A stretch of DNA of 64,000 bases from assembly GCA_031216445.1 (NCBI GenBank), contig CM062217.1, forward strand, positions 22,761,001 to 22,825,000, read 5' to 3'. The translations under genes were made by a program, and so were the position numbers. The stretch comes from Lateolabrax maculatus (taxonomy: Eukaryota > Chordata > Actinopteri > Acropomatiformes > Lateolabracidae). This document shows positions 47,666 to 61,732 of the stretch, in pieces. A model generated the notes under the pieces. The model was not told where the DNA came from. It searched no databases and was given only the letters and a program-made list of their open reading frames with translations. Positions within the stretch are counted from its first letter, which is position 1. Each line of letters begins with the position of its first letter.

Positions 47666-50600
47666 CCATGGCTGAGAGACTGTGAGGGCTACCAAACAGC
47701 AGCAGTGGAGAATTCCTGCAGTTGCCTGGGCTTTGTCCTTTGACCTCTGAGGCTTTGAATGAGGGTGGGGGTTAACCTTAGGCCGTTTTTGTATGTGTGT
47801 GTGGGTGTGTGAAGAAAGAGAAAGAGTGCATGTTTTTAAAGTGTGCACTTGTGTGTCAATGGAAGTGCACGTGTGGGTGTGTGTGTGTGGCTCTGTGTGT
47901 TTTTTCGTGCATCAGCGTCTTAAACGGGGGGGATGGGCTGTAAAGTCAAGAAGGAGGACGGGAAGATGCAGTAAATGGTCAGCAGTATTGAGTGAGGAGA
48001 AGCAGGAAAAACCAGACTAGGCTTGTAAAGCGTGAGCACGGAGTTGACACTTACTGCTCCTGCACATCTCCACTGTTGTAAACAGTGCTTAAAGCCACGT
48101 TTTTTGTGGATGTCCAATCAGAAAGCTGAGTTCTCCTGCTCGCAGAGCCGTGTACCAGGATGCATTGCACGCAAGCTTCTGACGCCCGCTGTATTCCCTC
48201 AGCTGTATACTCTGGCTCGAATCAATGAGGCTGAGAATCCGAGTCAGCCAAAACACTGTAAAATGTGTCTTCGTCCATAACATCCTCTGCACTCATATTT
48301 TGGGATGCCATTCTCGCAGTTTGAAACGTAGCTAGTTTGCAACACAAGCGCGAGGCGGAGACTAGAAATCCAAGCTGAAATAGCCTGTACTTTTTCCTTG
48401 TCCCCGACTACATCACAAACAGTGCTGGTGTATAATAAAAAGTATGATAACTGAATATCTGCAGTTCAGATTAAAGGGCTTCTCATGTCAAAGTAGTATT
48501 GATCAAGCAAAAGCAAAAGGTCAGAATACCAGAATACAGTTATTAAACTGCATCTTATCCATTCATGTTTGGAGCACAGTATGGCCTGGGTGATATCTAA
48601 GTTTCTAAGAAAAGGCTAGTAAAATCTCTCAATTTCCAAAATGAGAACTTTCTGTGAAATTATTTTTACTGTTGTTTTGACACATGCTGCACCTACATTA
48701 GAGGTATTATTTAGATCCTAGAGAATTAAACAAATATGTATTCAACACCTCCCCTCCTCTCAGCATGTCAAGAGGTGTAGATCAGAGGTGTAGATGACTT
48801 TGCAGACAAGGACATGACATGTTTGTGTTGAAGAGCAGAGCTGAAGTCAGGAGGAAAAGGCACAAGGTTTGTTTAGCCACAAACAGGAAATCAGGGTTTC
48901 CATCAGCATTGTTGAGGCCTGCCCTGTCCTGTCTGCTAAGAGCTTTCTAAAGTGGCACTAACAACACATGGAGGTCTCCTGCAAAATGGTAATAGTTTAC
49001 AGGAACACACGTCCGTATTCAATCAACAGAAAGTAACTGTCTAAAATGTAGGCTAATGTCACTATTTGTTGGCCCAAGGCATAAAAAGAGAGGCATAAAG
49101 GACTATTATATAATGTACCTCTTAGAGTATTGTGCAACGGAAGAGCTCCTCACACTCGCAAACATAAAAATAATGATGATAAGAATCCTTAAACATATGC
49201 ATGGACACTTTTGCAAACAACAGCCACCTCTGTTTGAAATTTAAGGATCACATTTTTGTCATGTGACTTCAGCAGATGAGAGGGAAACAGGCTTGTTTAA
49301 AGTGGTTTCCTAATTGTAACCATTGTTGTTTTCAACAGCCCTCTTGTTGTTGAGGGATAATGGAAGTTTACTGCCTCCATATTTCAAAATCCCTGACCTC
49401 TGAGGGAACTCTAGCCCTTTTCAACAGACCTTTTCCATCTATCTACACTGTCTATCATGAAAGTTCTAGGGACACAGGAGTATTTGTTACTGCTGTTTCA
49501 ATTTAGCCGTGACTTGTTCAGATTTAGGGCAAACCCACTCAAAATGAAGTGTGCCATGAAATGTAGCACAGACATTCATGTCCACCTTAGGATGATTTGT
49601 GTATTTGGTGATACTCTGACATTTTATATAGTGCCATCAACAGGTCAACATTTCTATTTGTTTAATACTTTGGTTTACGACCAAATACCTGCAGAAGTAA
49701 TGACATTCCTATCATCCTCGGCTGAGCCGATACTTAAAGGTGGAGTGAAAACACTGCAGACCGCTGATTGCTCAGAAAGAATTGTGACTAGAATCATCAC
49801 TTGCGCGACATGGGACATCCTGCACAAATAGGGGCCGCAATCTTTTTATTCACTCAAACCACATTTTAAAAAATGGCAGCCCGCAAAACCATGCTGTGCT
49901 CTGTTTGGTTGCCGATGAAAGGATCCAACCAAAGCTGTTCCTGTGTGTTTGTGTCGCGTTGATGGTTGCTATGGTGCTATGGCGATCAGTTAAGAATCCT
50001 GCCCACATTGAGAAATCGAAACAAAGTACCCGGTACCAAAAGCGAGTAGAGTTGAGCCATAACATGTGGTGGAAATACAGTAACAGGAACTGATTATCGA
50101 CTGTTGCAGTCATTACAAACTGCTCTGTGTGTGTCATATACAAATTAACATGCAAAATGGGATTTTACCAAATTTTCTCTCAGTATGTTTCACTAGATTT
50201 GTTTTTCTCAAAGATGAACTGGGATTTTTGAAAAAACTGGCCAGTTATGTTGTCTGGCTCTCATAATTCTCTCAGACCACAGCCAGAGCAAGCCTCCTTG
50301 TGTCCACACCCTGCTTCTCTTCATTCCAAAATACCACGATTGGCCGTCAAAGAACATCTCTACTGACAAAGAGTGTAAGGAGCCTTGTGTGCAGTAGGTG
50401 TAGCTTTTGTCCATAAACCAAGTGTCCATCCATCAATCAATATCCCTCCCCCACAATCCCTTCATCTCTGCCTTCTGACCTCTGTATGGATGTAGCAGCT
50501 GAGTCCCTTATTGCCTGGCAACCTCATCCTCCATCTTCTCCTGTCACAACTGCTCTGCAGCTCACTGTTGTACAGTGATAATATGGACAGCAGCTTTAAC

Positions 50601-51568
50601 CTCTGACTGTTCAAAATATGCACTACGATCCAATTTTATTAAACATACGGTTCAGCAGACTAAATAATGACTGTAGGCCAATTGTTCATGAGGAGTAGGG
50701 TTAACAGAAGGATGTGCAGTGTTTTTGTTAGTATAAGAAGTAGAACAGACAAGCTTAATCAATACCATTAATTAGACTCATCAGTCTAATTGCAGGCAAA
50801 CTACCCCAGCACCCTCATCTTCCTCTGTCAATCCTCCTGCAACAAAGTGCACATTTGTTATGCTACCGGAACGGCTGAAATGAGCCTCCCTCCCCTGTGT
50901 CTGTGCGAGAGCGAGAGCAAGTGTGTGTTTGAAAATGAAGGTGAGCGGGAGCAAGGGTTTGTTACAAGTCTGTGTGTCTTATTAAGTGTGGGCAGACATC
51001 AGCAACAGACAGGACGTTTGTGAATGAAACGAGGTTTAATGGAGGCACGTGTACGTCAGGATTGTGACGCTGTCTGGGAGTGGATGGGATTTTGCTGTCT
51101 GTGCGTGATTGTGCTCTGTCAGTGTTTGCCAGGTGTCCATTGAAGGCTGCGAGAGTCTGAAAGAGGAGGGAAGGTTTGATCGATGAGATTATGTTACTTG
51201 CTCTTTATTCTGCATTAGTTTCTTTCACAAAGACACTGTAGATATTTCCTACAAGCCTCCCATGGCAGGTGATGCCTGGCATTTAAATCAGAGGGAGATA
51301 AATACACAGCCGAGGACGTATTATTTCCTCTGCTTTCACAATTAGTGTTGTTGTTATATATTTTCCCACCAGTTCTAATATCATAACTGCAGTTACTCTC
51401 ACTATTACTGCTGCTTTCACTAATACGCTTGTACTGCGACAACACCGTTAGTATGACTACTCCTTCACGTACTACAACTACCCCGGCCACCTGTAATGAT
51501 GCACACTGAAACCAAGCAGCCGCTCGCGCTGTCCAGCTTACCACAAACACACCTCTGCTCACACATAA

Positions 51569-51596
51569 ACACACACACACACACACGCACACACAC
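51569..51596 (+). repeat. (CA)n microsatellite
   Basis: CA-rich run interrupted once by CG. Confidence 0.85.
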
Positions 51597-52482
51597 ATTC
51601 AGACACACACGTGGCCCATCTGACGTCAGCGGAGGGGATTTCCCATGCCATATGAGAGCGTCAGACAGACACTACAAATGCTGTGTCACTGTGTGGCTGC
51701 CTCTGCTCACCACGCCACACTTGGGCTCCCTCTCTCTTTTTTTTTCGATTCTCTCTCTGTTTCTGTGTCTGCGTCTCGCTGGCTGTCCGTTTCACCTCGA
51801 TCCGCAGCGTCTCTGCCAGCCTGCCTGAACTTTCGCTGACTTTTTCTCGTCTTCCGGCGGTTACTAATTCAGCAGCCCTTTTCACTCTGGCACGTCTTTG
51901 CTGTTTTCCTATCTTAACAGACCGCTTTGCCGCATTTGTATTTTTGTCAAACTTATCGTTTCCCAGAAGCTAATCAGGGACAGTTGTTGAAGTGGGCTTC
52001 TTTAAAAAAGGAAAAAAAAAACGTCTAGGCAGCATTACTCGGTTGCTAATTTGGACAAAACCATTTCACCTTGGCTTTTGTGGTTTTGTTCAGCACTTTG
52101 GCAAGAACGTGTGGTTCAAAAAGGTGCAAGCTGGAGATGATCTTTCACACTGAGTGTAAACATTATGAACACAGGCTTCCAAAATATGCCTGGTATTTCA
52201 TTCTCGCACAGACAATGTTTAAAGGAAACGCAAGCCCCCGGGAGCTGAGGTAGTGTTTGCACGTGTATGCTTTGTAGATCACTGATTTGTATACGTGAAT
52301 ATGTGCACAGCTGATGATTTGTGATCTTGTGACTTTGCTTATGGAATTAATGTAGCTTTAATGTCAACTTCTCTTTCTGAGTCTTCACTTGCTTTGAGTC
52401 AGCATGTTGGGCTGCTGTGTAATCGTGCATTTTGCCTGTCAGAGGGGGGTTGTGTGGCAGTTTGAGAGGGTCTGTGTGAATG

Positions 52483-52485
<3 letters not shown>

Positions 52486-52522
<37 letters not shown>
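52486..52522 (+). repeat. (TG)n microsatellite
   Basis: About 18 TG units, followed by CGCACAG. Confidence 0.95.
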
Positions 52523-52525
<3 letters not shown>

Positions 52526-52655
52526 ACAGTGCAGTCCAGTCCAGTTATTGCAGGCAGCCCTGACACAGATGGTGCTCAGCGATACCACATACCAGAGGCA
52601 TTGTTTAGGGAAGGCGAGTTCGAGGAGATAATTGACAGGCATAGAGAGGACCCAT

Positions 52656-52661
52656 CCCCCC

Positions 52662-52739
<78 letters not shown>
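52656..52739 (+). repeat. C homopolymer fused to (CA)n microsatellite
   Basis: About 23 C, followed directly by about 30 CA units. Homopolymer length may be affected by sequencing or assembly. Confidence 0.95.
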
Positions 52740-52744
<5 letters not shown>

Positions 52745-53065
52745 ACAGATACACCTCCCGTCCACCTTCACTCTGTCTCTTTATGTCAACTCCTCTTTTA
52801 TGGTGCTGAACCACACTCACAGACCCTTTCCTCTTTTTATTATAACCTCCTTTTTCTACTAGCTCCAAGGCCCCCCCCCCCCCCTCCCCACCGCCCTCAC
52901 TTGCTCTCCTTCAGTTTCGCCCTAGCAGCAGAGCCCAGCCCGGTCTCTGATTGGTGGACGGACTGCCTTTGTGTGCTATCTCTAGCGTGACGTCTCTCCG
53001 GCAGGCTGTGTGTGTGTTTGTGTGTGTGTGTGTGTACATTTGTTCATGAGTATATATGTTTGAAG

Positions 53066-53080
53066 GGGGGGGGGGGGGGG
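53066..53080 (+). repeat. poly(G) tract
   Basis: An uninterrupted G run of about 15 in a GT-rich setting. Confidence 0.85.
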
Positions 53081-53224
53081 AATTCACATTATGTATGTAA
53101 AAAAAGAAAAAACTGAACGAGTGTTAGAAAGGAGTGATAGCTATTACAGGGGGGAAAAAAATTGCTCTTGTGTGTGTTTGTGTGTGTAAGAGTGTGTGCG
53201 CGGTAGACCTATTGGCATACTAGC

Positions 53225-53226
<2 letters not shown>

Positions 53227-53277
<51 letters not shown>

Positions 53278-53310
53278 AGGGAGGGGGTAGAGCAAGAGAG
53301 CAAGCGACAG
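53227..53310 (+). repeat. (GA)n microsatellite with GGGA extension
   Basis: About 22 GA units, then GGGAGGGAGGGAGGGGG. It is a polypurine mirror-symmetric tract capable of triplex DNA. More GA-rich sequence follows to 53480. Confidence 0.95.
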
Positions 53311-54279
53311 AGAGAGAGAGAGAGAACGTGCGTACGAGGGCTCATGTAAAACCAGATTAAAAACACAAGATGGCTTCCTGAATGGGCTGCTGGAACACAG
53401 ACGAGAGAGAGAGAATCGAGAAAGAAGAGTGGAGAGGTAGAGAGAGAGAAAGAGAGAGCGAGAGAGAAGAAAGGGATAGAGGGATAGAGGTGAAGACGAG
53501 AGGGAGCCCGAGTCTTCTGATGGGGATTCGTCCAGCGGACGGAGGAGTACAAACCAAGGCAGCTCACAGGCTTGGAGGGTAAATATTCCTCACTCCAGAC
53601 TATTTTAGGATTGATAGGTGGGTGGGTGGAGAGGGTAGGGGGTGTTTGGGGGGGGTGAGGTTGGCGGGACTGGGTAGCAGCTCGAGACAAAACACATCAT
53701 TTAACATTGAGACAGCCAGGGCCATGTAGACAAGGGGGACATGCTGTGCCAAATGAGAAGATGCTTTTGTTTTACAATAATCAGCCCTGCTTTGGTGAAC
53801 CACCTCCATCTATTCCATCTTACTCTCAGCTAACCTCTCCACTGACACTTGTGCACGCTTTGCCAATTTACCCTTTAAAAAGCTGGGTTGTGCAGGCTTG
53901 TCTAATGCATATATTAGGAAGGCTGCGCCAGGTCGGGGTACAGACATTACATAATTCTATAATTGAAATTGAATCTCGCCTTGCTGTCTCTCATTCTCTG
54001 TCCCAGCAGCAGAGGGAAGTGCCGGCTCACTGTTTGAGCATAAATCAAAGAAATGAGACAAGCGCTTTTTGATGATTGCTGAGGATGACAGGGATGATAA
54101 GGAGATTGCGTGTGAAAAGGCATGCACGTTGTACCTGGTAGTCCTACTGTCCTTAATGACAAGTCCTTTTGAGCAGGCCCCTTGTCGCATTATTCTATTG
54201 ATTGTTATTCTCTCCCCCTCCCCCTCCCATGTCTCTCTGTCTCTTTCTCGCCCTCTTGTTCTGTTGAATGGCTGTAAAG

Positions 54280-54339
54280 GTGGAATATTTTGAGGACAAC
54301 AGTCGAGGCTGCTTGGGAGACCCTGAACTTGCAGCTGAG
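54280..54339 (+). CDS. candidate second coding exon of the CXXC gene (60 nt)
   Basis: Bounded by acceptor GGCTGTAAAG, after a long pyrimidine-rich stretch (CTCTGTCTCTTTCTCGCCCT and following), and donor GCTGAG|GTAAGA. It is exactly 20 codons in phase 0 at both ends, matching the phase 0 end of the CXXC exon, and encodes acidic VEYFEDNSRGCLGDPELAAE. No family was recognised. The support is splice-site quality, phase and a protein-like composition. Confidence 0.5.
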
Positions 54340-57300
54340 GTAAGAGAGGGCATTGGGTTTGTGTTCCTGTGTTGTTGTGTGTATGTGTCTCATCTCTGTC
54401 ACCTGCGTGTAATATCTGTCAATGTTGCTTTGATTCTCAGCTGCTGGTTCATTAGTGCAGTGAGGCTCTCATGAGGTGTAAATGTGGTGGTTAGTCAACA
54501 CAAGACCAGTTCCTCTCCTCTTTCTATGTGTGTTCGTTCACACGTGCAGTTTTGCTAATGTGACTACACTCTGTTGGGTTTTTCATTTATGAATATGTGT
54601 ATGTATTTGTGTGAATGAGTTTAACAGCGATACCTATTAAGCAAAAAAGTGTGCGATTCTCACCGTTGTGTCGCTGGGATGTCGTTTGACTATTTGCTGC
54701 TCTCTCCGGCGAACACACAAGCTCATTATATTAGCCCAGATATCATCACGGGTTGGAATAAAGGTGCATTAGACACCTTTAGGCGTCTGTCTTCCGATCC
54801 GAGTTGCCCTGCTCGGAAGCTGACTGCATTAACTCAGCTACTTCGTCTCAGTAATGCAGTGGCGGCGTCCTCAGTTTAAAGCGTCCCACGCTGCCCGCTG
54901 ATTGGTGCCAGAGCCAGGCATGTGTAGATACAAGAGACCAGGCAGAGGAGGAGGGAGGAGGAGGAGGAACCCTGCACGCTGGCTCAGGAGCCAGGGGGGC
55001 CGTCCTTCTTCTCCTTGGTTCTGGAGTCAAATGAGGTAAAGGGAGTAAAAGTTAGTGGGTCACGCATGCGTACGTGTTTGATTGTCGGGCGTAGTAACCT
55101 GTGGCGTGTGGCCGCTGAGAGCTGCTGTTCTACAGCTTGCCGAGTCGGGGCACGCTTGTGTGTTTATGTGGAAAGGAAGTTTTGAGCGGCGAGGCTTCAT
55201 AGAGAAGGGATTTATTGAGCACCAAACAAGCTGTTGTCTGATAATGTTGTGACGTTCTCTCCGAGCAGACGAAATAAAGCTTTGATTTGCCATCAGATGC
55301 ATAGTGAAGCATTTCAGTCTGGCAAACCTAGACATGTGGATATGATTCAAAGACGTACCGGCAGATTCACCTGCGTCACTACAGAAATGAAATATAGGTT
55401 AGTCAGTCCATTCCAAATGTCATGAATGGGTTTAGCACAGTTCTACTGACCTCCTCTATCTTACCTCTAAGCCTGTTCTAATCCCTGTCTATGTGTAGAT
55501 AGTCTGTTCATCAACAACGTATATATGACCATCTGGTTTGCAGGGAAACAAGTCATTCAACTGTCCGTTTGTGAACGGAGCTGTAGACTGCATTTAACAC
55601 GTCTGTGTTTCCTTGTCAAACATTTCCCTAGTTACACAAAGACAAACACAGTCTACACCCAACCAGCTGAGGGCACTATTTTTGACAATTTAAATAAGTA
55701 GTTATACAGTATTTTCAGGAGCCACACAACAGCGCCAAGATGTTGAAACATAAAAACATTGTGTGACAACAGACCTGGTTAAAAGCGAGTCAGGCAGCAC
55801 TTTTGATGATTTTATTTATTGTTTGGTAGTTTTCTTTACAGCTCAGGAAGCAGAACTGAATCAAGACTTTACCACAACAGGTTACAAGACAGACTTTCTG
55901 CACTCATGTGATTTTTTTTTTCCACGCCCATACACAGGATTTCCTCCTTATACACGAGATAAACTTCACACAGCACACTGGTGGGAAAGAGTCAAAAGCA
56001 GAGTAGAAACACTCAAACCACTGAGTGCGTGACAGCAGATGGAACGTTTGTTAATCATGTGTTTAGCCTTGCGTGGAATCCCCAGCCTCGCAAAGGGTTA
56101 ACACTGACCTAGTTTCCTTGGCAACACTGAATGTCTGATGACATCATAGCTTTAATTTTAGCTCAAGTCCGGCATCCAAGGTTGGCCACGTGACCAACTA
56201 GCCGGCACCACATGTGTATATGTGTGTGTATTTGTGTAATAAGTGGTTTGGTATATAGTACAGACTCAGGAAGTGGAGGGTTTGACATCACCTCTTCCAT
56301 TCAGCGCTGGCTTTCGATGTATTTACTGCTCCGAAAGGTTTCCACAGCTCTGTTACCAGTGTGCCTTGACACGCAACTAGTGATCTAATGGTTGATTAAA
56401 ATTGAGTAAACTGTGTCATACAGTCAGCGATTATACGAGCAGTCGTGGTTTTGGTTCTTAAGATCAGGCTCTTGCCTGTTTAGTACTGGTCTTCCTTTTA
56501 ATCTTGAAGTCATGTTATCTTGGTCTTGACTCCTACCAAGAAAATTTTTGATGATGAATGAAGTCGTATTCTGTAATAGTCCTTTGTCATCTTGGTGTCA
56601 TCGTGGTATTAGTCAGCTGCTACCTGGCCCAGGCACTGAACAACTTTTGTATGTACAGTGAAATGTGTGTAGAAGCGTAAGTGGTTGTCACTCAGGCTTC
56701 CTTTAATGGTTGTAATAGAACAATTTTCTCAAAGACACCTCTGGGACTTGAAAACATCCCATTCTATAAACCCTCATGGCATTTCACGTGACATTTTAAT
56801 GTATATACTGAGCAACAAGTGCCTCACTTGCATGCAATCATTAATATACTGGGAGTATGTTTCATCTTTAATTAATGACAATTAGTCTGTCCTCCTACAC
56901 TGCTTATAGTCCTGCATGTACCAGTGATCATGGCTGGACTCAGCCCACAATGAGTCCTGGGCTGCATCGATACCCTGCTTGGCACTACGAGCTGCGGTTG
57001 GTGGCTCATTGGCATCGTTGGTGGTATCTGTGTTTGATGTCGGAGGGAGGTTGTCAGCCGCCTGGTGCCGCAGTTAATAAAAAATGAATGGAGAGAGAAG
57101 GGGGAGGAGCCCTCAGCTGTTGCTCGAGCTCTTTAACTCTCACCTCTCTGGTGGCTGCTCTGCTGCTCCCACTGGGCTCGCAGTTTATTCAGTCCTGAAT
57201 CCCACGGCTGCCCGACACTGCCAGGTTTTACGTAACACAGCGCCACAGCTGTTGGAGTTTTCATCACACGCTATTGAGGCACGCACAAGAAAATATTGAT

Positions 57301-60300
57301 TTCTGAAACAACATAAGTATATTCATGTTGAATTCAGTGGAGGCTGATGTCTCCAAAAAAAAAAAAAAAGGTTGAGGATTGAATTGATTATAATGTAAGA
57401 CAATGGATAGTATGGTAGTAGCTCAGAAATGATTGGTATGTACAGGTCTCACGTTAAAAGGACTAAATATTGTCCATCCATCCTGCTTTTCACTTGAATG
57501 ATTGAAAATACCTTTTGACCCTGATTGTAAATCTAGATGCTTTAGTGTATGTAGAGCACTACATGGCTTCATAGTGCACGGTCGAGTACTGGCCCTTTAA
57601 GCCCGGCTACGCCTGACTTGAACATATGGGAAGCTAATCTTAGCCCAAGTCCTGAGAGAGACAAGGCTGGCAACCAGCCACTGTGCAGAGCCGAGGAAGG
57701 TTTCTCTTGCTTTCTCTCTCTGTTGTATTCTCACAAGCCTGAGCCGTTTCTGATTTAACCCCCAAATATTGTCTCCAAATACTCATCACATAATCACTCA
57801 GGCTGTCATGTGATTCACCGTGAACAAAAATAAAGCTAGTATTTCAAACAACTGTGTTCTGTTAATGATTACATCATTGTCCAATCAGGTTTGACCGCTC
57901 AGCTCTTTTTCATGACTTGGCACACATGAGCCTGGCAGGTAGTAGTACACAGTGTTCTTTTATTGTTTTTGAACCATTTTTATCTCACTTGTTTTCCATC
58001 AATTTCCCTTTTGTCTGCTGTCCACTCTCTTTGTCTCAGACCAAAAATTTTCCAACATATTCTTTATATTGATTACATTCCTCTCCTTCTTTTCATGTCC
58101 CACACCTAGCACAAAGGGCTGCCTCTTAAAAACAGCGCCCCCCTTCTCTTCCTCCTCCTCCTCATTATTTTTTAGCAGCTCCACCCTGCCCAACGGCCCC
58201 CCACCCATCACCACCTTTCCATTTTCTCCCCCTCCTCCCTCCCAAACCACTCCTCCCTTTCTCTTTGTGAAGAGTGGTGAGGGGGGGTGGGGTGTGGGCC
58301 TCCCCCAGCTGGGCAATTCGTGCCGACTTGCACGTGCCGAAAGTCAGGAGGTATGACTCAGACTGGATACCCAACACTCGGTACTACGATCTACACCCAA
58401 ACACACCCTGAACCTAACACCATCCTGCCTGGGAGCGTGCCGGGGAGGGCTGGGGGGTTGGGGGGGTGGGTGCAGATGGCAATGGAAGCAAAGACAAAGA
58501 GGGACAACCAGCCAAACAGTTAGATGCAAGGATGAAATAACAAGGTGATGCCTTAAATGTGAACAATTTGTTTACAGTCTGTTATTATAGTCAGAGAGAT
58601 AGAAAACACAGTTCATACGTAGATACATGTACATTCTGTATATGGTATGACTCCAACTTACAGAGGATGTGCAACCTATTTTATCATATCTGGTACTAAA
58701 AAAGCGCTGTCAATCTTTTTAATATATATAACATTTTCATTAAATTAGTGATATTCTTAACCAAACACATTCTCTGATTAGTTTGTTCATAAAAAGATAA
58801 AACTAGGCAGAAATAATAATAAATTATTTCTAATATAATATAGTAAAAGCTTCCAGTAAGATATTCATCTTATTTGTTTAACCAGGCTGAAACACTTTTG
58901 TGTTGCTTCTGCTCTGTTAAATATGTGCTCAGTGCAGCTCTGCAGCCTCTTGCCCTGCCCACCAATAAACCCAGTGACCCTCTGAGAACAATCCAATACT
59001 GTACTATGCATACAAGCATGTATGTGTGCAGAGAGAGAGAAATCATTAAAGCGTGCCTCTGCATTTGTGCCATTGTGTGCATTTGCAGGAGCCTTTAGTG
59101 TCTTTGCCTCAGTGTGCATGTGATGATAAACAGGCGTGTGCGTTGAGAAAGTGAAAGATAAAGAGACAGAGCAAACAGAGAAGGAGAGGGGGGAAGGACA
59201 GAGAGTCACAGAGTGTCAGATCAGATGACCTTGATGCCATTAGACTTCAGGGCAATAAGGGTTGAGGGTGGGGGGGTGGGGGGGGGGGGGGGGGTATGGT
59301 GGTAGACGGGAGCAGTGATGGAGGGAGGTGGAGTCAGCTGACAGGAAGAGATGGGAGGAGGGGAAAGGACCCTCATGTCATGACTGCGATGCTCATGTTT
59401 GTTGTTTAATGGCTTTTTACCCTAAATGGCACAAATCCTCCCACTGATGAGAGGTAACGAAGGTGCAGAAATAGTGATCTCACATCAGTTCTTCTAAAGA
59501 CTATTAATTCATGGCACCCTGGAAACAGAACAAGTTGTTCTCACACTACTGATATGCTGGTAAAATTTGAAAAAGGCTTGTTTCGGTGTGTGAGGGTTTT
59601 ATGTCAGGACTTTGTTGAGAGGAAAAGAGAAAGATGACTCAGGCTTAGTCATGCAAGCCAACCCAACACACACTGCTGAGGATGGACTTTTGTTGTCAGT
59701 CATCCCTCCTACAACCAAGACCTTTCCTCTGCTGAGAAACAGTGAGCGAGAGACAGAGAAGTGAGAGAGAGGGAGAGAGAGAGAGACGAGGGCGTGAAAC
59801 AACTCATTTGGATGATAATTTGAATAGATTGTGAGATGAGGTGATCGATCTGAGCACTGGAGTTGTACCTTCCTCTCTCTCTCAATGCCGGGTTACAGCA
59901 GGTTTACTGTAAGTGAGAACCATACTGGTTCATTTCTTCCATTTAATTTCCACTAAAAAGTTATGATACTTTGTTGTTGTTGTAATTTCCAATGTCTTAA
60001 GGTCTCAGAAGCTAACTAGGACACAGCTACAGACTGTATGTCTGCCTGTTAGAATGTAATCTGTCACGTTGTTGTGTTATCTAGTTGAAAAGTAACCCAT
60101 CGTGCTCAGGAGGTTATTTCAGGACAGCACTCTTGGGCAAACCTGATTGGCAGCATGGTGGTGTTGCCTCTGTGTGTGGCTTTAATCACACAGAGAAACA
60201 TTGAAGCATTTTCTTTTTATGATCTAAATTCTTTAATAAATGTCTATTCTGTATTTGTCAAAGATAGCCAAACACGATTGAGACAAACAGTGTATTATGT

Positions 60301-61732
60301 GAAATCACACTTGCTTTGTGCTGCTGGTTTTGAGTCATAAATGAGCACGTGTTTGACTCAAGAGTAGTCTTACTGTAATTCAGTTTTGTTTATGTACATA
60401 CAGTACATTATGTCACATATACTGTACAGTGCTGTTGTTTACCATCTGCATCAAGTGTTGGAAACAGCTGAATTAGCTATCGTGGAGGTTCCCTCTTCTA
60501 TGTTGATGTTTTGGTCAAATCGTACTTCTTTGTTTTACTCAACTGTGTACGTGACAAACTCACTCAGAGCTCATGTTGTCACAGTATGAGTGAGTGAGTT
60601 TAATGTATTCTGTGAAGTACGGTACTCTCCTCCACTGTAGGTCTCAAGCTCAGATTATGTTTCAGTTCTGTTTTCTTGACGTCCATTTATGAACAGTGAA
60701 AGTGTTATAGCCATGTGATGTCATTCATTTACAGCACTGTTTATATGCGATCGAGCTGCGATGACTGCTGAGGTCTCGTTGCTAGCCTAACAACCTTTTA
60801 TCATTACCCGTATTTCTTTAAGATTTGAAGTATGAAAACTACATTTTTTGATAAGAGCACAACGTTAAAGGATAGAAAAGGTCTGTTGTGTTCAGTGGCC
60901 CTTTAAAATGAGGAACTGCGCACAGAGAGCGTGGGATTCAGGGGTTAAGTGGAGTCCCGAGCTCGAAATGCTGTGTCACCACAGCCGGGGGAGTGAGTCG
61001 GCTGAATGAAAGAACACGTTTTCAAGTGTCCGTTGGTGTGTGGTGTTGGTGATAGTAGAGAGTGGGCATGTGTCAGATGGCACATGTGCCCACCCAGTGG
61101 TGGAGGCAGGCGTCCTGGTCGGAGACACTGACGATGACGACAGTGACGATGCAGCGACGTCATCGCCACATGTGTTTCCTACCTCTCTTGCTCACTGCTC
61201 TCCCTCTCGCTCATTGGCACTCCCTGGTCACATGACCTAATGCTCTACTTCTCCTCTCCTTCCCTTAGACAGCTTAGGCTGCGCCGTGTTTCTCTTTGGG
61301 ATTGACGCTCATCTGTGTGTGTATATACGAATATGTGTGGCAACAGAGACAGACAGTGTACAATTTACAGGGCCAGAGAGCGGGTGCGTCAGAAAGTGTT
61401 GGAACGGTAATGCAATAAGCTATGCTAGAAGGAGAAAAGGCTCAGGAAACAAAACAGAGAGACAAATCGAGAGAGGGAGGCAGAGGCAGTTTGAGAAAGC
61501 CAGAGAAAATGAGAGATCAAGAAAGACCAACAGAAACAGAGGAAGCCAAAGTAAGAGAAGCAGGGAAAGGCTGCTAAAGTTGATCCAGCCATAGCGCAGT
61601 GAAGCCGGCACACGCTCAGTAATATAAGAGAAAAATACTACGCAGGAGCTGACAACGATCTGCATGGGGGAGACGGCCATGTTTCTCCCCCCCCCCCCTC
61701 CTCCTCCTGGTTTATCTGCTCCAAAACTCCAG
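54340..61732. other. non-coding stretch, probable intron sequence of the CXXC gene
   Basis: 7.4 kb of AT-rich sequence with a C/T-rich segment at 58120-58270 and poly(G) at 59269-59294. A GC-richer segment at 54850-55035 has an inverted CCAAT (GATTGG, 54900) and a donor ATGAG|GTAAAG at 55035. No other convincing exon was found. Confidence 0.5.
59269..59294 (+). repeat. poly(G)-rich tract
   Basis: Runs of 7 and then 17 G separated by one T. It is potentially quadruplex-forming, and the length may be unreliable. Confidence 0.85.

Larger units (their letters stand above)
46221..54279 (+). other. putative 8-kb intron of the CXXC gene
   Basis: Mostly AT-rich with several microsatellites. A promoter-like, CT-rich segment lies near 51700-51970 and a dense simple-sequence cluster at 52486-53310. 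No further CXXC-gene exon with matching phase was found. It could instead contain alternative promoters of the same gene. Confidence 0.5.

Noticed and set aside
50796..50940. Cys-containing open segment with AG before and GTGAGC after, as another CXXC-gene exon
   Set aside because: It would end in phase 1, which breaks the frame into the 54280 exon. It has no motif, and its cysteine spacing matches no zinc finger.
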